5,449 nucleotides of DNA from DASRJX01 sp035649235 (GTDB lineage Bacteria > Acidobacteriota > Polarisedimenticolia > Gp22-AA2). Where the stretch lies: assembly GCA_035649235.1 (NCBI GenBank), contig DASRJX010000089.1:1-5449 (forward strand), given 5' to 3'. Below the pieces are notes generated by a model, which did not search any database, was not told the DNA's origin, and saw nothing but the letters and a program-made list of their open reading frames with translations. This document shows, piece by piece, positions 1-5,449 of this stretch. Each line of letters begins with the position of its first letter. The first letter of the stretch is position 1. A program made the translations under genes and the position numbers.

Positions 1-7
1 GAGGAGG
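1..7 (+). promoter_or_regulatory. Shine-Dalgarno site of the selenoprotein DsbA gene
   Basis: GAGGAGG ends five bases before the ATG at 13. This near-perfect anti-16S match fixes the start at 13. The next in-frame ATGs, at 25 and 31, would be too far from it. The window opens here, so the promoter lies outside. Confidence 0.85.
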
Positions 8-12
8 ACGTT

Positions 13-798
13 ATGCGACAAGGGATGGCCATGCCCCGCGCGGCGTTACTCGGCGCGGGATTGCTCGCGGGAAGCCTGCTGGCCGGCGCACCGGCTCTGG
101 CCCAGGACGATCTGAAGAAGGACGTCGAGGAGCTGAAGAAAGGTCAGCAGCAGATCCTGCAACAGCTTCAGGAGCTGAAGCAGATGCTCCAGAGCCAGGC
201 CCAGGCCCGCCCCGCGGCAACCAACGTCAAGGACGTGGTCTTCAACCTGGGGTCCAACCCGACCCGCGGCAGCGACCAGGCGAAGCTGACGCTCGTCGAG
301 TTCACCGACTACCAGTGACCCTTCTGCAACCGATACGTCCGTGAGACGTACCCGCAGATTGAGAAGGAGTTCGTGGAGTCCGGCAAGATCCGCTACGCGC
401 TGCTCGACATGCCTCTCGAGTCGATCCACAAGTTCGCCTTCAAGGCCGCCGAGGCGACGCGCTGCGCCGGGGACCAGGGCAAGTTCTGGGAGATGCACGG
501 GCGCCTGTTCGAGCAGCAGAAGGCCCTCGAGCCCTGGACGGCCCACGCCGAGACGCTCAAGCTCGACGTCGCCAAGTTCGAGGAGTGTATGTCGAGCGGA
601 CGCCACGCCCCCGCCATCCGCAAGGACATGGCCGAGGCCCAGAAGGCCGGCGTCACCGGCACGCCCGCGTTCCTCATCGCGGTGACCGACCCGGCCGACA
701 AGACCAAGGTGAAGGGCCTGACGACGATCAAGGGGGCGCAGCCCTACGACCGGTTCAAGGCCGAGCTGGAGCAGGCGCTCGGCGCGCAGTCAAAATAG
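13..798 (+). CDS. Exported DsbA-like thiol:disulfide oxidoreductase, probable selenoprotein (U-P-F-C active site, TGA read through)
   Basis: Read as one 261-residue protein with TGA codon 102 as selenocysteine. Residues 1-30 form a Sec-type signal peptide: basic start, Leu/Ala/Gly-rich core, ALA|Q cleavage site. Residues 33-63 are a charged, Gln/Leu-rich coiled coil that could drive oligomerisation. Residues 72-258 form a DsbA-type thioredoxin fold (Thioredoxin_4/DSBA class). The active site is FTDYQ-U-P-F-C at 97-105, where the family normally has F-S/T-D-Y/F-Q-C-P-F/Y-C. C105 is the resolving cysteine. GVTGTP at 213-218 carries the cis-proline (P218). C151 (in RCAGDQGKFWEMH) and C192 (in FEECMSSGR) are the family's usual second cysteine pair. 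The protein probably makes, reduces or isomerises disulfides outside the cytoplasm, with selenium as the attacking group. The same frame continues after the TGA with full family similarity and ends at TAG, not TGA. The alternative is a nonsense mutation or sequencing error; the exact position and the downstream hairpin argue against it. Confidence 0.88.
316..318 (+). other. In-frame TGA predicted to encode selenocysteine (Sec102)
   Basis: The TGA lies between the Gln codon of FTDYQ and the Pro-Phe-Cys codons. It replaces the first cysteine of the CxxC redox motif, the nucleophile in thioredoxin-fold oxidoreductases. TGC/TGT to TGA at a catalytic Cys is the classic Sec signature. No other in-frame stop occurs between 13 and 796. 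This needs selA, selB, selC and selD elsewhere in the genome; none is in this window. Confidence 0.87.
323..358 (+). promoter_or_regulatory. Candidate bacterial SECIS hairpin (selenocysteine insertion element)
   Basis: A two-part stem-loop inside the coding region begins four bases after the TGA. The lower stem is TCTGC (323-327) with GCAGA (354-358), five pairs. An asymmetric internal loop has six bases (328-333) on one side and three C (351-353) on the other. The upper stem is TACGTC (334-339) with GACGTA (345-350), six perfect pairs. The apical loop is CGTGA (340-344). The loop starts 21 bases after the TGA, and a G is its second base, followed by U in the RNA. Both fit the usual bacterial SECIS rules: loop about 16-37 bases downstream, G among the first two loop bases. 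SelB would bind here. Pairing was worked out by eye; no folding energy was computed. Confidence 0.75.
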
Positions 799-833
799 AA
801 GTCACGACGGGCAGTCGATCCGATTCTCAACCC

Positions 834-841
834 AGGGGGGG
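834..841 (+). promoter_or_regulatory. Shine-Dalgarno-like G tract of the 96-residue protein gene
   Basis: AGGGGGGG ends five bases before the ATG at 847. It resembles the G-rich site before the kinase gene and supports this start. The 48-base gap after the selenoprotein gene holds no visible terminator, so the two genes probably share a transcript. Confidence 0.6.
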
Positions 842-846
842 CTACC

Positions 847-1137
847 ATGAGCCGGAATTCGACCATCGTCATCCGCATCAACAGCAGAGCACTGCTCGCC
901 GCCGGTTTTACGCTGGCGATCCTGTTCGCCCTCGCGGCTTTCTCCGACGCGCCGCGGGCCCAGAAAACCCAGGAAAACTACAGGGACAAGCTCAACATCG
1001 CGGACGCGGCGGGCGGCGTGTCCATCGCGGCCAGCGCGGACGGCAAGTACGTCTTCGTGGCCGGACCGCAGGGCGTGATCGTGTCCGAGGACTTCGGAAG
1101 GACGGGAACCTGGGTGCAGACCGCCAAGCTGAAGTAG
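847..1137 (+). CDS. Small membrane-anchored or secreted protein of unknown function
   Basis: I do not recognise a named family for this 96-residue protein. Residues 1-14 are polar with three Arg (R3, R10, R14). Residues 15-32 are a hydrophobic segment that could be a signal peptide or a single membrane anchor. A cleavage near PRAQ (36-39) is possible. The outer part, residues 57-96, looks like a short beta-rich module: GGVSIAAS, then DGKYVFVAGPQGVIVSED, then a Gly/Thr turn and WVQTAKLK. The DGKYVFVAG stretch resembles one blade of a propeller protein, but one blade cannot make a propeller. It has no cysteine, so it is unlikely to be a disulfide substrate or redox relay itself. The gene starts 48 bases after the selenoprotein stop on the same strand with its own ribosome site, so a role in the same envelope process is possible but unproven. 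Its TAG stop directly touches the stop of the convergent kinase gene. The hydrophobic segment, ribosome site and natural-looking composition make it a real gene. Confidence 0.75.
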   Translation: MSRNSTIVIRINSRALLAAGFTLAILFALAAFSDAPRAQKTQENYRDKLNIADAAGGVSIAASADGKYVFVAGPQGVIVSEDFGRTGTWVQTAKLK

Positions 1138-3822
1138 CTAGCGCGGGGTCGCCAGGAGCGCCTTCAGGTCCTCGAACCAGTTGAAGGTGAGCTTCACCAT
1201 GCTCCCGCCGGCGGCGGCGGTCGTCTCGCTCTGCACCATCAAGAACCGGCTGCCGTCGGCGGTGACGTCCCAATCCGGCTGGAGCCCTACCGCCAGCTCG
1301 AAGAGCTTCTCCGGGCGTCCGACCTCGAGGGAACTTCCGGTGGCTTTCACCGGTACCCGCCAGGCATTCTTGCCGCGCTCCTGGTAAAAGAGAGTTCCGC
1401 CGTCCCGCGACCAGCGCGCGAACTCGCCGCCCTGGACCGAGACCTGCCACCGGCCGCCTTCCCCCGCCACCGGCCGCACGTAAACCTCCCAGCGTCCCGA
1501 CTCGTCGGAATCGTACGCGACCCACCGGCCGTCGGGGGAGAAGACCGGATCGCCGTCGGACGAGGCGCTCGTGAACAGCGCCCGCGGCTTGCGATCCTCC
1601 TGGAGGGGAAGGATCATGGAGTCGCCGCCGGCCGCCACCACGTGGTACCCCAGAAACCGGCCGTCGGCCGACGCCGAGTAGGCGTCCATCTCCTTGTCCG
1701 AGTCGAGCATCGACTCCTCGGAGCCCGTCCCGTCGGCGCGCTTGCGCATGATCGACCATTTGCCGGTCCGATTCGAGGTGAAGTAGACGAACTGGCCGTC
1801 GTGCGACCAGACCGGGTAGAGGTCGCGCCCCTCGTCGAAGGTCAGGCGGGTCTGCGTATCGCGCTCGAGATCGTGGATCCAGATGTCGGAGTTCCCCTCG
1901 GCGATGATGGCGACGGCCACGCGCCGGCCGTCGGGGGAGACGCGCGGCGGCGTCTGATACTCGCGCCTGGTCCCCGTGACGGGCGTCGGTTTCCCTTGCC
2001 GATCGGCCCAGACGAGTGCGTTCCGGGCGCCGGCGGCCTGGCCGGTCAAGTAGACGATGGTGCCGCTGGCCGACACGTCGTACTGGCCGCCTCCCTCGAC
2101 GTTGGTGCTGATGTCCTGCAGGACCGGCGCTGGCAGCGAGGTCATCTTGAGGGCACTCAGATCGAACGGCGCCGCGAAGAGCGTCCGGTTGTTGAGGTAG
2201 AGCAGGTGGCCCGAGCCGGCGTAGCGGGCGAAGGTACCACCCTGGTGGACGACGGTCCGCTTGCCCGTCCCGACGTCGACCACCTCGATCCGCCCGGCAT
2301 TGCGATCCCCCGATCCGTACGAGGTGAACAGGACTTTCTTCCCTCCTGGGAGGAACTGCGGCCAGCGATGGGTCGCCTCTCCCTCTCCGAGCTTGGTCAG
2401 CTCGACCGGCGTCCCGCCGGCCGCTGGTAACTGCATCAGGCCGCTGGCAGGGTTCGGGGCGAAGACGATGGCGCCGCTCTCGCCCCAGGCCGCTCCCCGG
2501 CTCAGCGCCACAGGGCACAGGACGAGCGGCGTGCCGCCCGAGATCGAGACCTTCTTGAGCGCCTGCGGCGTGACGAAGCCGATCCACTGCCCGTCGGGCG
2601 AGAAGAAGGGGTTGTAGGCGGCCTCCGTTCCAGCCATCATCGCGTCCTCGAAGCGCCCCAGGTTGCGGAGGTACATGCGGGTCGCCGAAACGTCGCTGGC
2701 CGTCCCGACGACGTAAGCCAGGTGGCGCCCGTCGGACGAGAGCGCGGCGGCGCTGCCCTGGATCTGCAGGAGCGGCTGATCGCCGGTGACCAGGACTTCG
2801 AGCCGGACCGGCTGCGACGGCGTCGGGGACGGCTTGAGCAGGAACAGCGCGGCGGCCGTGAGCGCCGCGGCGCCTGCCGCCGCGGCCCCCGCCAGGAGCA
2901 ACGGGCGCCGTCCCGCGCCCGGCGCGGCCGCGATCGCGGCCGCCGGCTCTTCGGATCGGCCCGACTGGATCTCCTCCAGCGCCACGCGGGCGTCGCCGAT
3001 GTCCCGGAGGCGGTGGCGCGGGTCCTTCTCGAGGCAGCGCCGGATGAGGCGCCGCAGCGCCGCAGGCGTCTTCGCGGGCAGCGCAGAGAGGTCCGGCTCG
3101 GTCTTGATGACCGCGGCGATCATCTCGGTGATCGTCTCGCCGTCGAAGAGGCGCCGCCCGGTTAGCATCTCGTACAGGACGACACCGAAGGCCCAGATGT
3201 CGGCGCGCCTGTCGACCGCCTTCCCTTTCGCCTGCTCGGGGCTCATGTAGGCGGCCGTCCCCAGGATCACGCCGACTCGCGTCCCCGCCGACGTCAAGGT
3301 CGGCGACAGCGAAGACGAAGGCGAGGAGGACGACGGGTCGCCGCCGAGCGCCTTCGCGAGGCCGAAGTCGAGGATCTTGACCTGCCCCTCGTCCGTGACC
3401 TGGATGTTCGCCGGCTTGAGATCGCGGTGCACGACTCCCTGCTCGTGCGCCGCCTCGAGACCCTCGGCCACCTGGAGGGCGATCCTCAGGGTCTCCTCGA
3501 GCGGCAGCGGGCCCGCCTTCAGTTTCTGGTCGAGGTTTTCTCCGCCGACCAGCTCCATCGACAGGAACCGCGCGCCCTGCGACTCATGCAGCCCGTAGAT
3601 CGCCGCGATGTTGGGATGATTGAGCGAGGCCAGCAAGCGCGCCTCGCGCTCGAACCGGGTCAGCCGCTCCGGGTCATGGGCGAACAGGTCGGGCAGGATC
3701 TTGACGGCAACCGAACGGTTGAGCGTCGAGTCGGTCGCCTTCCAGACGACGCCCATGCCCCCCTCGCCGATCTTCTCGGCGAGGCGGTAGTGCAGCAGAC
3801 TCTGCCCCGGCTCGAACGGCAT
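1138..3822 (-). CDS. Transmembrane Ser/Thr protein kinase with C-terminal TolB/WD40-like (PD40) beta-propeller
   Basis: This 894-residue protein is a PknB-type Hanks kinase fused to a sensor-like propeller. Kinase domain, about 12-285: glycine loop GEGGMG (19-24), ATP lysine K41 (VAVK), helix-C glutamate E60, HRDLKPAN with catalytic D134 and N139, DFG (152-154), SPEQ in place of APE (194-197), and D208 in DIWAFG. All catalytic residues are present, so it should be active. The activation segment carries a Ser-rich stretch (164-176), a plausible autophosphorylation zone. An Ala/Leu-rich segment at 308-329 is the single membrane helix, putting the kinase inside and the rest outside. From about 340 to the end run repeated S-x-DG-aromatic units (LSSDGRHLAY, FFSPDGQWIGF, VWSHDGQFVYF, VFSPDGRWVAY and others) typical of PD40/TolB-like blades. 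The ligand is unknown. I chose the ATG at 3822: GAGGGGGG lies seven bases upstream and MPFEPGQ matches usual family starts. A GTG at 3864 would add 14 residues. It lies 84 bases downstream of the permease gene, on the same strand. Confidence 0.93.
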   Translation of the reverse strand: MPFEPGQSLLHYRLAEKIGEGGMGVVWKATDSTLNRSVAVKILPDLFAHDPERLTRFEREARLLASLNHPNIAAIYGLHESQGARFLSMELVGGENLDQKLKAGPLPLEETLRIALQVAEGLEAAHEQGVVHRDLKPANIQVTDEGQVKILDFGLAKALGGDPSSSSPSSSLSPTLTSAGTRVGVILGTAAYMSPEQAKGKAVDRRADIWAFGVVLYEMLTGRRLFDGETITEMIAAVIKTEPDLSALPAKTPAALRRLIRRCLEKDPRHRLRDIGDARVALEEIQSGRSEEPAAAIAAAPGAGRRPLLLAGAAAAGAAALTAAALFLLKPSPTPSQPVRLEVLVTGDQPLLQIQGSAAALSSDGRHLAYVVGTASDVSATRMYLRNLGRFEDAMMAGTEAAYNPFFSPDGQWIGFVTPQALKKVSISGGTPLVLCPVALSRGAAWGESGAIVFAPNPASGLMQLPAAGGTPVELTKLGEGEATHRWPQFLPGGKKVLFTSYGSGDRNAGRIEVVDVGTGKRTVVHQGGTFARYAGSGHLLYLNNRTLFAAPFDLSALKMTSLPAPVLQDISTNVEGGGQYDVSASGTIVYLTGQAAGARNALVWADRQGKPTPVTGTRREYQTPPRVSPDGRRVAVAIIAEGNSDIWIHDLERDTQTRLTFDEGRDLYPVWSHDGQFVYFTSNRTGKWSIMRKRADGTGSEESMLDSDKEMDAYSASADGRFLGYHVVAAGGDSMILPLQEDRKPRALFTSASSDGDPVFSPDGRWVAYDSDESGRWEVYVRPVAGEGGRWQVSVQGGEFARWSRDGGTLFYQERGKNAWRVPVKATGSSLEVGRPEKLFELAVGLQPDWDVTADGSRFLMVQSETTAAAGGSMVKLTFNWFEDLKALLATPR

Positions 3823-3829
3823 CTCGCGT

Positions 3830-3837
3830 CCCCCCTC
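3830..3837 (-). promoter_or_regulatory. Shine-Dalgarno site that decides the kinase start
   Basis: On the minus strand GAGGGGGG lies seven bases before the ATG at 3822-3820. This favours that ATG over the in-frame GTG at 3864-3862, whose extra 14 residues do not look like part of the kinase fold. Confidence 0.65.
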
Positions 3838-3906
3838 GCGGGAGTAGGCCGCGGCGACGCGCACCCGTGACCCCCGGATGAATGGCGCATCATACAGCGT
3901 ATCCCC

Positions 3907-5449
3907 TCAGTCACACCGCAGGGCCTCCATGGGTGCGATGCGGGTCGCGCGGCGGGCCGGCAGCCAGATCGCCGTCGCTGAGACCGCGCCGATGACTCCG
4001 AGGACCGCGACCAGGGTGGGAGGATCGAAAGGAGCCACGTCGTAAAGCTGCGAGCCAAGCACGCGCGTCGCGGCGAGGGCCGCGAACGCCCCTCCGACCA
4101 GTCCCCGGCCTACGAACCCGAACCCCTGCCGGAAGACCAGGCCGAGCACGCTGCGCGGATGGGCGCCCAGGGCCATGCGCACACCGAGCTCGCGCGTGCG
4201 GCCCGCGACGGAATACGAGATGACCCCGTACACGCCGACGGCGGCGAGGGCGAGCGCCAGGAGTCCGAACGCCCCGAGCAACACCATGGAGAACCGCTCG
4301 GCCGCGGCAGCGGCCGCCACGTGACGCGTCATGGGGGCCGCATCCCACAGCGGGAGCTGCGGGTCGAGTCCGCGCACGACCGCCCGGAGATCCGCCACGG
4401 CCCCGCCGGGATCGCCCGCGGTCTTCACCACGAGGTGGTTGGCGAGATAGGTGAACTGCGGCATCGCGAGGTACACGCCCGGGGCGGCCCCGGTGCGGAG
4501 GTTGCCGTCGAACTTCACGTCCCGCACGACCCCCACGACCTCGGCCCATCCGTCACCCTCCGGCCAACCGACGCCCAGCCGGATGCGCTCCCCCATCGGG
4601 TTTTTCCCCGGCCAATACCGGCGGGCGGCCGCTTCCGAGACGAGTGCTATGTCCGGCGCGCCGGGTCGGTCGCTCGCGAGGATGCCGCGTCCGGCGACCA
4701 CGGGAATGCCGAGTGTTGCCAGGTATCGCTCGTCCACCATGTTGAGCCAGACCTCATGGTCCGCTGCCGCGGGCTCGCCCGCGATGGTCATGACCACCTG
4801 ATCGCATCCGCCCGCGACCGGCAGGCAGTACCCCGCGCCGGCGCTCTGCACCCCCGGCAGCGTGGCGAGGCGCTCGGTCGCGTCGCGGAACAGCCGGCGA
4901 CCGCTCTCGTCCGTATAGGCCCGAGTCGGAGGATTGACCAGTGCTGTGACTACCTGGCGCGGCTCGAACCCGAGCGGCGCGCGGCTGAGAGCGACAACCG
5001 TCCTGATCAGGAGGCCGGCGCCGGCCAGCAACACCACGGCCAGGGCGACCTCGGCCGTGACCAGTGCCCCGCGCAGCCGCAGTCGATCCGACGAGATGAG
5101 ATCCGCGCGCAGGAGGGTGAGAGGGTCGGTGCGCGAAGCCGACCAGGCGGGAAGGAGCCCGAACAGCACGGCGGCTCCCATGCTGGCGAGCGCGGCGAAG
5201 GCCAGCACCGCGACGTTGAGCCGGGCGCCGCCCGGCCCGCCGACCATCGCGAGGGCCTGCGGCCGCAGGGCATTCAGAAGATCGAGCCCCCACGCGGACA
5301 GGAGGACGCCGATGAAACCGCCACCGAGCGCCAGGACGGCGCTTTCGGCGAAGAGCTGGCGCGCCAGCCGGCCCCGCCCCGCGCCGAGCGCCACCCGGAT
5401 GCCCAGCTCGCGGCGGCGCCGGCGGGCGCGCGCCAGGTGCAGGCTCGCG
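3907..5449 (-). CDS. ADOP/MacB-type ABC transporter permease (FtsX-like), N-terminal part outside the window
   Basis: The frame stays open to the right edge, so 513 residues plus the stop are visible and the N-terminal part is missing. ADOP proteins usually have roughly 800-900 residues, so this is about the C-terminal 60 percent. In visible numbering, residues 1-100 hold the end of the first FtsX unit: a basic cytoplasmic loop with RELGIRVALGA (13-23) and membrane segments near 38-58 and 80-100. A second MacB-like unit follows: a helix near 129-149, a periplasmic domain of about 155-385, and three helices near 386-411, 441-461 and 478-498. RELGVRMALGA (419-429) repeats the first-unit motif, showing the internal duplication that defines the family. 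The end, RRATRIAPMEALR, is the standard MacB/FtsX tail. Such permeases work with an ATPase in export or mechanotransmission at the inner membrane. The ADOP kind often lacks an adjacent ATPase gene, and none is seen here. Substrate unknown. A start at the GTG at 5394 would be wrong, since family similarity continues upstream of it. Confidence 0.92.
   Translation of the reverse strand, partial: ASLHLARARRRRRELGIRVALGAGRGRLARQLFAESAVLALGGGFIGVLLSAWGLDLLNALRPQALAMVGGPGGARLNVAVLAFAALASMGAAVLFGLLPAWSASRTDPLTLLRADLISSDRLRLRGALVTAEVALAVVLLAGAGLLIRTVVALSRAPLGFEPRQVVTALVNPPTRAYTDESGRRLFRDATERLATLPGVQSAGAGYCLPVAGGCDQVVMTIAGEPAAADHEVWLNMVDERYLATLGIPVVAGRGILASDRPGAPDIALVSEAAARRYWPGKNPMGERIRLGVGWPEGDGWAEVVGVVRDVKFDGNLRTGAAPGVYLAMPQFTYLANHLVVKTAGDPGGAVADLRAVVRGLDPQLPLWDAAPMTRHVAAAAAAERFSMVLLGAFGLLALALAAVGVYGVISYSVAGRTRELGVRMALGAHPRSVLGLVFRQGFGFVGRGLVGGAFAALAATRVLGSQLYDVAPFDPPTLVAVLGVIGAVSATAIWLPARRATRIAPMEALRCD

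Noticed and set aside
13..318. A standalone 101-residue coiled-coil protein ending at the TGA
   Set aside because: It would stop one residue before the rest of the redox motif, and the downstream frame continues the same fold without a break. It is better explained as the N-terminal part of a selenoprotein.
373..798. A separate 141-residue gene starting at GTG 373
   Set aside because: It lacks the active site and starts inside a helix of the thioredoxin fold. I see no ribosome site expected of a separate gene, apart from AAGGAG in codons encoding EKE, and it is in the same frame as the upstream part.
13..798. Pseudogene with a nonsense mutation
   Set aside because: A single stop, exactly at the catalytic Cys, with intact sequence after it and a SECIS-like hairpin, is far more likely to be Sec. 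A TGC-to-TGA change or sequencing error cannot be fully excluded without reads or relatives.
799..846. Possible terminator or promoter between the selenoprotein gene and the 96-residue gene
   Set aside because: No GC-rich hairpin with a T tract and no convincing -35/-10 pair. The gap is short and reads as an intra-operon spacer.
1642..2430. 262-codon plus-strand open frame antisense to the kinase
   Set aside because: It is a shadow of the propeller coding sequence with no signal, motif or ribosome site.
992..2587. Long 531-codon minus-strand open frame overlapping the kinase
   Set aside because: Arg/Gly/Ala-rich, low-complexity translation in another frame of the kinase gene. High GC suppresses stop codons, and no domain is recognisable.
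3889..3894. Possible minus-strand -10 box (TATGAT) in the 84-base gap before the kinase
   Set aside because: It resembles TATAAT, but no convincing -35 hexamer lies 16-18 bases upstream, and one six-base match is weak evidence.
3911..4549. 212-codon minus-strand open frame inside the permease gene
   Set aside because: Arg-rich out-of-frame shadow. The permease frame has clear FtsX/MacB motifs over the same bases.

Overview
The window is GC-rich and fully coding in style, with four protein genes in two convergent blocks. Three signs point to Acidobacteriota or a close soil or sediment lineage. First, a Ser/Thr kinase of the PknB type is fused to a TolB/WD40-like (PD40) propeller. Second, it sits beside a MacB/FtsX-type permease of the ADOP kind (acidobacterial duplicated orphan permease). 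Third, the Shine-Dalgarno sequences are strong and G-rich. This assignment is inferred from gene content and sequence style, not from a marker gene.

The plus-strand block (1-1137) starts with a strong ribosome binding site and an exported DsbA-like thiol:disulfide oxidoreductase (13-798). Its frame is interrupted by one TGA (316-318), exactly where the first catalytic cysteine of the CPFC motif should be. The frame then continues perfectly through the rest of the thioredoxin fold to a TAG stop. A two-part hairpin (323-358), placed and looped like a bacterial SECIS element, follows the TGA. I read the gene as one selenoprotein of 261 residues with a U-P-F-C active site, not as two short ORFs. 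A 96-residue membrane-anchored or secreted protein of unknown function follows after 48 bases (847-1137) and is probably cotranscribed.

The minus-strand block (1138-5449) reads, in transcription order, an ADOP-type permease whose N-terminal part lies beyond the right edge (3907-5449), then the transmembrane Ser/Thr kinase with its PD40 propeller (1138-3822). The kinase stop codon directly abuts the stop of the 96-residue gene, so the two blocks meet with no spacer and no visible intrinsic terminator.

The main discovery is the selenocysteine DsbA. A standard gene caller would split it and lose the catalytic residue. The kinase and permease are typical of their families. No RNA genes, CRISPR arrays, insertion sequences or attachment sites were seen. 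No gap between genes exceeds 84 bases.
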